DNA from: Prevotellaceae bacterium
GTDB lineage: Bacteria > Bacteroidota > Bacteroidia > Bacteroidales > UBA932
Direction: 5' to 3'
DNA: 32,062 nt
Assembly: GCA_031265155.1 (NCBI GenBank)
Contig: JAISDB010000209.1
Coordinates: 1-32,062 of the forward strand
Under the pieces are notes generated by a model. The model was not told the origin of the DNA. It saw nothing but the letters and a program-made list of their open reading frames with translations, and did not search any database. Position 1 is the stretch's first letter, and each line of letters opens with the position of its first letter. The position numbers and the translations under genes were made by a program. Shown piece after piece: positions 1 to 8,274 of this stretch.

Positions 1-209
1 AAAACCGGAATATCAAAAAAGGGAAATGCGAGAATCAGAAATGCACTTTATTTTCCTGCCATTGTTGCCTCAAGGTATAATAAACCGCTAAACGAAGATT
101 ATTTGCGTATTATACAAAAAAAATAGGAATTGTTGCTGTACAGAGAAAATTGCTGTTGCTAATATACACGCTTTGGAAAAAAAACGAAGAATTTAATCCG
201 CTGATCTAA
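1..209 (+). pseudogene. C-terminal remnant of an IS110-family (Transposase_20 type) transposase, truncated by the window edge and frameshifted
   Basis: Frame 1 reads KTGISKKGNARIRNALYFPAIVASRYNKPLNEDYLRIIQKK*; after an A8 run (116-123) another frame continues KIGIVAVQRKLLLLIYTLWKKNEEFNPLI* (stop 207-209). Both blocks resemble the C-terminus of IS110/IS116/IS902 transposases. Confidence 0.8.
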
Positions 210-263
210 AATATCAGAAAATTAGGAGGAAAAGCTCTTCCTGCCTCGAAGGGCTATTGCCCG

Positions 264-294
264 AAAAAAACAGGCAGCTGAATAAACTGCCTGT
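264..294 (-). terminator. Intrinsic terminator-like hairpin (minus orientation) downstream of the IS110 remnant
   Basis: Perfect 8-bp inverted repeat ACAGGCAG(270-277)/CTGCCTGT(287-294); on the minus strand it is followed by a 7-T tract (264-270). Confidence 0.5.
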
Positions 295-404
295 ACAGGA
301 TAAACTTCAGTCCAATTTCTAGGCTGAAATCTTCCTTCGTCGTAAGCAAAGGTTAAAAATATTTCTGATTTTTTTTGATTTTTATCTTGGATATTAAGAC
401 AGTA

Positions 405-560
405 CCTTTTGTATCAAGACAATAGAAGAGAAAATAAAATTTTATTTTGCAGGGGTTTATGTCCGTATTGATTAAAACATTGCAATTTTTCCTCCGGTTT
501 TCATTCATAACTATTTATTAATAAATGGTTTGTATCATTTAAAGGAGCAGTTGTTTATCT
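405..560 (+). repeat. Copy A of a dispersed direct repeat (second copy at 6148-6293)
   Basis: Shares agaagagaaaataaRattttattt..gca.gg.tttatgtccRtattgattaaaa and cat..ataaYtattt.ttaataaatgRtttgt with 6148-6293 in the same orientation. Confidence 0.75.
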
Positions 561-664
561 TTGAAAACAGTAAAAACCTATCAATTTAAATTCACTGTAA
601 TTATTTGATTATATCATTGTTATGTTGATTTTAGCCGACAGATAAAAAATACAGGTGCAATAAT

Positions 665-680
665 GCATTATTAATAATGC
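665..680. repeat. 16-bp perfect palindrome GCATTATTAATAATGC upstream of susC
   Basis: Sequence equals its own reverse complement. Confidence 0.7.
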
Positions 681-746
681 TGTAACTAAAAATTTTAAGT
701 TAAAAGCTGCATATTAACCGAATTTTAACATTTACGAAAAAAATTT

Positions 747-774
747 TTGTCCGATAATTTTATTTATAAGACAA
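747..774. promoter_or_regulatory. Inverted repeat IR1 (putative operator)
   Basis: TTGTCCGATAA-N6-TTATAAGACAA; 11-bp arms with two mismatches, same design as IR2 at 875-902. Confidence 0.55.
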
Positions 775-834
775 AGTAAATGCAAGTGTATTAGCAACAT
801 AGACATTATGAAAAAAAATAATATATATTTTTTG

Positions 835-866
835 TTTTGTAACTTATTGAAAATAATATAATTTTG
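835..866 (+). promoter_or_regulatory. Predicted Bacteroidetes-type promoter for susC
   Basis: TTTTG (835-839), 19-nt spacer, TAATTTTG (859-866), matching the Bacteroidetes -33 TTG / -7 TAnnTTTG consensus. Confidence 0.55.
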
Positions 867-874
867 CAACGACA

Positions 875-902
875 TTGTCCTATAAATAAAATTATAGGAC
901 AA
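875..902. promoter_or_regulatory. Inverted repeat IR2 (putative operator or 5'-leader hairpin)
   Basis: Perfect 11-bp arms TTGTCCTATAA-N6-TTATAGGACAA, starting about 8 bp after the predicted -7 box, in the susC leader. Confidence 0.6.
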
Positions 903-943
903 AAAATTTTAATTTATTTAATATTTATTGTAAAGCCAATATT

Positions 944-3900
944 ATGAAAAAAATCCTTTCAGTCGCGTTTTTAACGCTTTTCAGTATGGGTATTGCATTA
1001 GGGCAGACAAAGGTTACTGGCAAAGTAACCGACCTTAATACAGGCGAACCCATATCGTATGCATCGGTTATCGTTAAAGGTTATAATGCCGCAGGCACTT
1101 TTACCGACGATAACGGCAATTACACTATCAGCATGCCCGAAGGCAGTACGGCTATTATTGTCAGCTATATGGGCTATAAAACACAGGAAATTGTTGCAGG
1201 CAGCCGCAGCATTATTGATGTAGCGCTTGAGCCGGATGTCGCTCAAATTGAAGAAGCTTTTGTTGTAGCTTACGGTACGGCAACCAAAAGTTCTTTTACA
1301 GGTTCCGCTGCGGTAGTAAAAAGTGATGAAATCAAAGATGCTCCTACCGTATCGCTCGAAAATGCCTTGATTGGCAAAGTAGCCGGCATGCAAATTTCTT
1401 CTCCTTCGGGGCAGGCAGGTTCGACATCAAGTATCCGTATTCGAGGCATTGGTTCTATGAATGCATCCAATGATCCTTTGTATGTAATAGACGGCGTCCC
1501 AGTTGTATCAGGCAATGCAGGACAAATGGCAGATTATCTTTATACATCAAATAATGTGATGAATTCAATAAACAATTCGGATATTGAATCTATCACAGTG
1601 TTGAAAGATGCTGCTTCTGCCGCTTTGTACGGTTCGCGTGCTGCAAATGGTGTAATTATAATAACCACCAAAAAAGGCAAATCGGGGCAGCCGAAAATTG
1701 ATTTTAAAACTTCAATAGGTATTACTCCATCATTTGCAACCGACAACTGGGAGGTAGCAAGTCCGGAACAGCAAGTAGCAATGGAATATGAAATTTTCTG
1801 GAACGGTTATATCAAAGATGGAAGAACCGAAGCAGATGCAAATTCACGCGCTATTACCCAGTTGAATAACAGATTTAACAGACACGGATATACTTTTTCA
1901 AATTCAGGAACTGATGTTAGTACATTAAAAATAAAGGCATTAGAGGATGGCGAAGAAAGCAGATGGAGTACGGCAAGAGATAAAGATGGCAATCCTATCC
2001 CAATGTATTTCAATTGGGATGATGTTCTGTTCAGAACTGCAGTTTTTCAAACTTACGATTTGTCGGTAAGTGGAGGAAACGATCGCACCACTTACTATTC
2101 ATCTCTTGCTTATACCAAGGAGCAGGGGCGCAGTGTAGTCAATGGATTCGACCGTATTTCGGGACGTATAAATCTTAATCAAAAAGTGAATAAGTATATT
2201 GAATTTGCGACAAATGTAAGCCTTGCAAAAAGCGATAAAACAGGATTTAACGATACCAGAAATACAAGCTCTAATTATTTCCTTCAATCGCGCAATCTGT
2301 TATGGCCTCTCTACTGGCCTACAAACTATAAAACCGGCGAACCATGGACAGACAGATATGGCAGTTATGCATATAACTCCGTTTATTATAACAATGAATG
2401 GGAAAATTCATCAAAAACCATAAAAATATCGGCTAATGAAACTATGACGATACATATTTTGCCCGAGTTGTTTCTGAAATCTATTTTTTCATACGACCAT
2501 ACACATGTTTCGGATCATTTGTACTATAGCAAAAATCACTGGAATGGAGGAGTTGACAAAGCATCTGTAACAGATATAAGTACGAATATAAATAACTGGG
2601 TATCGTCAACAACTTTTGGTTACAACAAAACGTTTATGGAAAAACACAATATTGGCGTGCTGGCAGGTTTTGAAGCTACGGAAAATAAAACAGACTATTT
2701 GCTCGGTAACGGCAAAAATATGCCAAACAGCCAATTACATACAATACAGACGGCAGGCGTGTTATCGGCATCAGGATATTACTGGGGCAACACAATGGCA
2801 TCAATTCTTTCGCGTGCAGAATACAATTATGATGGTAAATATTTTGCATCGTTGTCATTCCGCCGCGATGGCTCATCAAAACTTGCACCCGATAAACGCT
2901 GGGGTAATTTTTGGTCGGTTTCAGGCGCATGGAATATTAAACAGGAAGAATTTATGCAAAGTATTGGGTATTTAAGCAATTTACGTTTAAGATTGTCTTA
3001 CGGAGTAAACGGAACCTTGCCTACAAGTAATTACGGTTGGCGTTCTTTAACAGGATATACGTCTAAATATAATGAAAATCCGGGTGGATCGCTTGTAAGT
3101 ATAGGAAATCCTGATTTATCGTGGGAGCGTAATTTTGTAACAAATGCAGCTGTTGAATTCGGATTTTTTGATAACAGATTACGCGGAACAGTAGAATACT
3201 TCAACAGGGATACCAAAGACCTGTTACAGTCCGTACCTATTTCTATGGTTACAGGTTTTTCAAGTATATTGCAGAATGTAGGCGAAATAAATAATAAAGG
3301 CTGGGAAATTGAACTTGGCGGAGACATTATCAGAAATAAAGACTGGAAATGGGATGCAAGTCTTAATGCATCTTTCCTTAAATCAAAAGTAACAAAACTT
3401 TACGGCGGACAGGATGTTGTTTGGTCAGATCCTACAGGAAGTGATGGACGCTGTCGATTCATATATCGTGAAGGTGAATCTACTTTGTCATTATACGGGC
3501 TTGAATGGGCAGGAGTTGACCAGATAAACGGTAGAAATGTATGGTACACAAATAACGATATAAACGACCCTGATATTGCAGGATTTAAGAAAAATGTATC
3601 CTATAATTACCAGGATGCCGATCAGGTTATTCTTGCCGACATGCATCCTGCAGTACAGGGAGCTTTTAATACAGGTGTTTCGTGGAAGGGAATTTCTCTG
3701 AATCTTAATTTTATATACCGATTCGGCGGATACATGTATGATGGTTTCGGCAAAGATGTAAACGATGATGGTTATTACTGGGAACGTACAAGAGCAAAAG
3801 ATACCTACGATGGACGCTGGACATATTTTAACGAATATGGCAGGTATCCAATGCTTGATGATGATGATTTGATGGATGCAATGCAGATAAGTTCACGCCA

Positions 3901-4135
3901 CAAACATCCGGGTAGTTTTATCAGGCTGAAAAATATAACTTTAAGCTATAATTTTCCAAAGGATATTATACATAAATTGGGACTCACAAATACAAGGGTT
4001 TATTTTATAGGTTCAAATTTGTTAACTGCTTCAGCCTACAAAGTTTACGATCCCGAAGGAAGTTCTTATTATACAAAAGGTTGGGAAATGCCTTTAGGCA
4101 AAACTTACACTTTTGGCATTGAATTAAGTTTTTAA
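944..4135 (+). CDS. SusC/RagA-family TonB-linked outer membrane protein
   Basis: 1063-aa ORF with signal peptide, CarboxypepD_reg-like N-terminal domain (VTGKVTDLNTGEPISYASVIVKG), plug motifs (GSIRIRGIGSMNASNDPLYVIDGVP-like; VLKDAASAALYGSRAANGVIIITTKKG), ending in a typical OMP ...YTFGIELSF. Confidence 0.96.
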   Translation: MKKILSVAFLTLFSMGIALGQTKVTGKVTDLNTGEPISYASVIVKGYNAAGTFTDDNGNYTISMPEGSTAIIVSYMGYKTQEIVAGSRSIIDVALEPDVAQIEEAFVVAYGTATKSSFTGSAAVVKSDEIKDAPTVSLENALIGKVAGMQISSPSGQAGSTSSIRIRGIGSMNASNDPLYVIDGVPVVSGNAGQMADYLYTSNNVMNSINNSDIESITVLKDAASAALYGSRAANGVIIITTKKGKSGQPKIDFKTSIGITPSFATDNWEVASPEQQVAMEYEIFWNGYIKDGRTEADANSRAITQLNNRFNRHGYTFSNSGTDVSTLKIKALEDGEESRWSTARDKDGNPIPMYFNWDDVLFRTAVFQTYDLSVSGGNDRTTYYSSLAYTKEQGRSVVNGFDRISGRINLNQKVNKYIEFATNVSLAKSDKTGFNDTRNTSSNYFLQSRNLLWPLYWPTNYKTGEPWTDRYGSYAYNSVYYNNEWENSSKTIKISANETMTIHILPELFLKSIFSYDHTHVSDHLYYSKNHWNGGVDKASVTDISTNINNWVSSTTFGYNKTFMEKHNIGVLAGFEATENKTDYLLGNGKNMPNSQLHTIQTAGVLSASGYYWGNTMASILSRAEYNYDGKYFASLSFRRDGSSKLAPDKRWGNFWSVSGAWNIKQEEFMQSIGYLSNLRLRLSYGVNGTLPTSNYGWRSLTGYTSKYNENPGGSLVSIGNPDLSWERNFVTNAAVEFGFFDNRLRGTVEYFNRDTKDLLQSVPISMVTGFSSILQNVGEINNKGWEIELGGDIIRNKDWKWDASLNASFLKSKVTKLYGGQDVVWSDPTGSDGRCRFIYREGESTLSLYGLEWAGVDQINGRNVWYTNNDINDPDIAGFKKNVSYNYQDADQVILADMHPAVQGAFNTGVSWKGISLNLNFIYRFGGYMYDGFGKDVNDDGYYWERTRAKDTYDGRWTYFNEYGRYPMLDDDDLMDAMQISSRHKHPGSFIRLKNITLSYNFPKDIIHKLGLTNTRVYFIGSNLLTASAYKVYDPEGSSYYTKGWEMPLGKTYTFGIELSF

Positions 4136-4172
4136 TAAATTAAATATGATAAATAATAAAAAATATACTACA

Positions 4173-5672
4173 ATGAAAAAAATATTATTATATACAGTAC
4201 TCTGTATTTTTACCCTAACATCATGTAATGATTTTTTAGATGTAAAGCCAAGCAATCAATCCGATAGCCGTCAATCTATATTGACGGCAGGAGATGCTGA
4301 AGTTATGCTTACAGGATTAATGCGGGCAATGACATCATCCGATTACTACGGCAGAAACTTTGTACTGTACGGCGAAGCTAAAGGCGGATTTTTGACTGTG
4401 CCAAGTCAGGGTCGCGGGTATGATGCATTATATACATTCAATCATTCGGCAGCATCAAATTCTTATTCGGGATATTGGTCGCAAATATATTATTGCATAG
4501 TGCAGGTAAATATTTTAATTACAAATATTGAAAAACTTATAGCAGCAGGCAATACCGATAATCTTTTAAAACAGTATAAAGCAGAAGCGCGTACTGCACG
4601 GGCAATGTTCTATTATGATTTGGTTCGTTTATACGGAAAACCATACGATATGGATAAAGCCTCTTATGGTGTACCATTGACTCTTGAACAGCTCGAATAT
4701 GCTGCACAGCCTACACGAGCATCTGTAGAGCAGGTTTATATTCAAATATTAAAAGATTTGACAGAAGATGAAGAATCTTTATCAAAAAACAAAAGGAACG
4801 GTTTCATAAGTTACTATGCAAATCGTGCAGTTCTGGCGAGAGTTTATCTGCAAATGCAAAACTATGATGCTGCGCTTGAAGTTGCCGAAGAAATAATAAG
4901 TTCATCTTTGTATAAAGATCAATTATATGGTAATTCGGAATGGGTTGATTCGTGGACAAAACAATTCGGTTCGGAATCCATTTTTGAACTTGGCATATAT
5001 CCTAATGAAGCAGATTTGAAAGAAGCATCGTTGGGATTTTATTTACGCAGGAGAGCTCACGGAGGATCTGCTGCATCAGGTTGGTTTATTGCAAGTACTT
5101 CATTTCTTACTCTACTTGGAGAAGATCAAGATGATGTTCGTTGGGGAGTTATGGCTTATGACGAGAAATCGGAAACCGCAGCACATCCTGCTATACGCAA
5201 AGGTGCCTGCTATAAATACAGCGGAAGCGTAGATCTTGCAGGCGATGGAAAAGCAACTGTAACTGCGGTTAATGTAAAAGTAATCAGACTGTCTGAAATA
5301 TACTTGATTGCTGCCGAAGCTGCATTATTAAAATCATCGCCCGATAAGAAAAAAGCCGCAGAATATTTGCAGGAAATCCGCAAGCGTGCGCCAAGCCTGA
5401 CGCCTGCCGATGAAAATAATATTACCCTGGATATGATTTTAAATGAGAAAGGTAAAGAATTATTTGCCGAAGGTCAGCGTTATTTTGACATGATACGTCT
5501 CAACAAAGACATAACATTTGATGATGCATCCATAGAAAGCGGGGATGTTGTGATTCCAACACGTGATGTAACTATCAACAGAACAACATTTCACAAAATA
5601 ATTCTTCCGATAAGCTTGGGCGAGATGAATGCCAATCCTGCAATCAAAGACCAGCAAAATCCGGGATATTAA
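4173..5672 (+). CDS. SusD/RagB-family nutrient-binding outer membrane lipoprotein
   Basis: ORF 4146-5672; likely start at 4173 (MKKILLYTVLCIFTLTSCNDFLDVKP, lipobox and SusD N-terminus); C-terminal RLSEIYLIAAEA...EIRKRA...EKGKELFAEGQRYFDMIRL. Confidence 0.95.
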   Translation: MKKILLYTVLCIFTLTSCNDFLDVKPSNQSDSRQSILTAGDAEVMLTGLMRAMTSSDYYGRNFVLYGEAKGGFLTVPSQGRGYDALYTFNHSAASNSYSGYWSQIYYCIVQVNILITNIEKLIAAGNTDNLLKQYKAEARTARAMFYYDLVRLYGKPYDMDKASYGVPLTLEQLEYAAQPTRASVEQVYIQILKDLTEDEESLSKNKRNGFISYYANRAVLARVYLQMQNYDAALEVAEEIISSSLYKDQLYGNSEWVDSWTKQFGSESIFELGIYPNEADLKEASLGFYLRRRAHGGSAASGWFIASTSFLTLLGEDQDDVRWGVMAYDEKSETAAHPAIRKGACYKYSGSVDLAGDGKATVTAVNVKVIRLSEIYLIAAEAALLKSSPDKKKAAEYLQEIRKRAPSLTPADENNITLDMILNEKGKELFAEGQRYFDMIRLNKDITFDDASIESGDVVIPTRDVTINRTTFHKIILPISLGEMNANPAIKDQQNPGY

Positions 5673-5699
5673 TAAAACATCCGACAAATAAAAAAACGG

Positions 5700-5725
5700 G
5701 AGCGCCTGAAAAGGCGCTCTTTTTT
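5700..5725 (+). terminator. Intrinsic terminator after susD
   Basis: GAGCGCCT-GAAA-AGGCGCTC followed by TTTTTT. Confidence 0.85.
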
Positions 5726-5826
5726 CATGCCGCGCAGGCAAAATGAAACAGGCAGCTTATTATAGTCGTTCCTTAAAAAGTATATTTTTCAGAGAAAAAA
5801 GCGAATAAAGATATTTTTTCTGTTAA

Positions 5827-6165
5827 TTTGCCTTGACGCAAAAGTAACCAAAAGGTCAAGAGCAGCCGACGCTATACGGTAGCTCCGATTTACGGCTGTG
5901 ACCTGTGGGAACGCCGCCTGCTCTACGTGCTATTAATTTTTCTGCATGTTGATTAATTGAAAATTTACCTGTACGCAAGAACAAAAGTTGATTGGCAAGT
6001 AAAAACGGCATAGACTTCGCAGGCGGGGAACCCGCTCGGCAAAGATGGCGTTAAAACGGAATTCCGTCGAGCGCAGCGAGACATTAATTCCGTTAGCCGT
6101 CGAGACGTTAGCGGGTCGCTGAGAAGTCCCGCCTTGATTTTTTGCTTCTTTTGCATCAAGGCAAA
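5827..6165. mobile_element. MITE-like non-autonomous element with terminal inverted repeats
   Basis: Left end TTTGCCTTGACGCAAAAGTAACCAAAAGGTCAAG (5827-5860) and right end (reverse complement) TTTGCCTTGATGCAAAAGAAGCAAAAAATCAAGG (6132-6165); about 340 bp with no credible CDS. Confidence 0.7.
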
Positions 6166-6293
6166 AGAAGAGAAAATAAGATTTTATTTGCAAGGCTTTA
6201 TGTCCATATTGATTAAAAATCCTGCAGCTTTTTCATCTATAATTATTTGTTAATAAATGATTTGTGCTCTTTTTAATGGGCAACTATGTATGC
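6148..6293 (+). repeat. Copy B of the dispersed direct repeat (see 405-560)
   Basis: Aligned by eye with copy A in the same orientation; overlaps the right terminus of the MITE-like element and extends about 130 bp outward. Confidence 0.75.
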
Positions 6294-6349
6294 AAAAAAT
6301 AGCCGGATTTATTTTTGCATTTTATGAACAGCCCGAAATTAACAAAATA

Positions 6350-6385
6350 AAAAAAGAGGCTGTTTAAAAAGCAGCCTCTTTTTTA
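6350..6385. terminator. Bidirectional intrinsic terminator
   Basis: AAAAAAGAGGCTG-tttaaaaa-GCAGCCTCTTTTTT with A tract on one side and T tract on the other, just downstream of the minus-strand gene ending at 6405. Confidence 0.8.
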
Positions 6386-6404
6386 ATATGATTTTATTTC
6401 GCAA

Positions 6405-8090
6405 TTATGGAATTAAATTTCTAACTTTTTCAAATGCTACATCATTTTGCGCTTTGGCTTTTAATGTTGCATCTTTTGCAAAAGCGTCCGTCAGGTAATT
6501 AGTTATATTGCCTGTATTTCCTTCTTTTGCAGCAATTACGGCTTTAAGATAAGATGCTTTTCCGGTTGCATCATTTATTTTCTCCAAAACGCTTTTTGCT
6601 CCGTTCAGATTATTGTTCAAATATTTTGCCAGCGCTTCGTTAAACGAGTTTGTTCCTTCGAGCGTTGCTGCTGCCGAGCTGTAGTCGCCGTTTATTATTG
6701 CCACGGCTGCAAGATTTTGCTTTGCAGATGTTGAATTTGCCTGTGCAAACGATTTTGAAGCGTCGCCTGTGTTTCCGCTACGCAATTGAGCAATACCAAG
6801 ATTATTAAGAATTTCGTTGTTCTTTTTACCTGCTGCGTTCAATACTTTTTGAGCTTCATCAGTTTTTCCCTGTTTAAGAAGCATGGCTGCATAATTGTTA
6901 ACTGCGCGTTCATCTTCGTATTTATCTGCCGCTTTTTTATAAACTTGAGCTTTGGTTTCATAATCATCATCCTTTAACAAAGTTGCAGCATACAGAAGCG
7001 CATCGGCATCAAGATTATTGATTCCCTGCGTTCCGACAAGAGCAAGAAGTTCTTCATCGCTAAAGTTGTTTACTTTAACTTTTGCCGTTATAACCGAACG
7101 GCGCAATTCCGGTAAAACTTTTTCTTCAAGAACCGAGAAAACTTTTGACATGTTTCTGATTTCTTTTTCGCGAACAACAGGGTCCTGATACATTGACAGC
7201 ACTCGTAAGATTAAATTCTTATCGTCGATATTTGATTCGGAAACCAGCTTTTGGAAGCCATCCCAGTCTTCGGCTGTGTATTTCATTTCAGGAGATCCTG
7301 AAGGCTTTGTTTCTTTTTTAGAATACAGCTTGTTAAAAGCATCGTTTGCAGTTTTACCTCTTTCGTTCGACAGTGTTTCATTGCGTTCCAGCTTACCTTC
7401 GGGCGATGCGTATGCCGATATTGACAATCCCTGATATTCAACTTTGTTGCCATCGGCAACAGCGTTATCAACAAAAGCCTTTAATTCTTTTATGTCATCT
7501 TTTGTTAACTGGTCTTTCTTTACATTTGATTTATTCCAGTCGTATTTTATTTGGGCTTCCTTTTCGCTGTAAGTAAACTTTTTATAGCTGTCCTTTTGCA
7601 ATTCCACCACACCGCTTTTGTCAACAAGCAATGCCGTTGATACTGCACCATCAGCCAACAGATACGGTTCGTCGAAATCGTATTCCTTGTCCTTGTACAG
7701 CAATTTTGCACGTAATTCCAAATGGCATTTTTCCATACCGGGAACATAGTCGAATTTTAATTTCTGGCTTGCCTTTCCTCCGGTATTTTTGATTACTTCG
7801 TAGTTGTCATAAACTTTTTCTCCCTGTAATCTTTTTACAGTACCGGTAACTTCGCTACCTTGATAAACAAGTACAGGCAATAATTGCAAGCCTGCTTTTT
7901 TATTAAAGTACTTTTCAGGAAATGTTGCCGTCCATTCTGCTTCGATAGCATTTCCCCTGATCTCCAACTGTGTAGGCGCACAAGTAATGGCTACATCTTT
8001 TGCCGCTTTTTTCATTTTCAGCGGGCTACTGCATGACATCATACCCAAAACAAGTACGATAGTAGCTGCAAATGTTAATTTATTCTTCAT
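6405..8090 (-). CDS. Lipoprotein with OmpA-like segment and C-terminal TPR-like repeats
   Basis: 561 aa; lipobox (VLGMMSCSS); YQGLSISAYASPEGKLERNETLSNERGKTANDAF resembles OmpA-family peptidoglycan-binding region; TPR-like segments in the C-terminal half. Confidence 0.8.
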   Translation of the reverse strand: MKNKLTFAATIVLVLGMMSCSSPLKMKKAAKDVAITCAPTQLEIRGNAIEAEWTATFPEKYFNKKAGLQLLPVLVYQGSEVTGTVKRLQGEKVYDNYEVIKNTGGKASQKLKFDYVPGMEKCHLELRAKLLYKDKEYDFDEPYLLADGAVSTALLVDKSGVVELQKDSYKKFTYSEKEAQIKYDWNKSNVKKDQLTKDDIKELKAFVDNAVADGNKVEYQGLSISAYASPEGKLERNETLSNERGKTANDAFNKLYSKKETKPSGSPEMKYTAEDWDGFQKLVSESNIDDKNLILRVLSMYQDPVVREKEIRNMSKVFSVLEEKVLPELRRSVITAKVKVNNFSDEELLALVGTQGINNLDADALLYAATLLKDDDYETKAQVYKKAADKYEDERAVNNYAAMLLKQGKTDEAQKVLNAAGKKNNEILNNLGIAQLRSGNTGDASKSFAQANSTSAKQNLAAVAIINGDYSSAAATLEGTNSFNEALAKYLNNNLNGAKSVLEKINDATGKASYLKAVIAAKEGNTGNITNYLTDAFAKDATLKAKAQNDVAFEKVRNLIP

Positions 8091-8130
8091 AACTTTATTG
8101 TTAATTAATAATTATTCATTTTTTATGCCA

Positions 8131-8138
8131 CAAAGATA
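8131..8138 (-). promoter_or_regulatory. Possible -7 element (TATCTTTG) for the OmpA/TPR lipoprotein gene
   Basis: Minus strand TATCTTTG matches TAnnTTTG about 40 bp upstream of the start codon; no well-spaced -33 identified. Confidence 0.3.
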
Positions 8139-8274
8139 ATTAATCTATTTCAAATATACTGTTAAAATGTTTTAACGGCATAATCTGCTTTATAATATAA
8201 ACGTATTATCCAAACCGAAAAGCAAATCCATTACTGTTGCCTTACTTCAATATTTTATTTGTAATGTCTTGATT

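Noticed and set aside
5933-6193. ORFs 5933-6193 and 5965-6159 (minus) as hypothetical proteins
   Set aside because: They lie wholly within or across the MITE-like repeat and its TIR; overlapping frames with low-complexity translations; no start context or homology.
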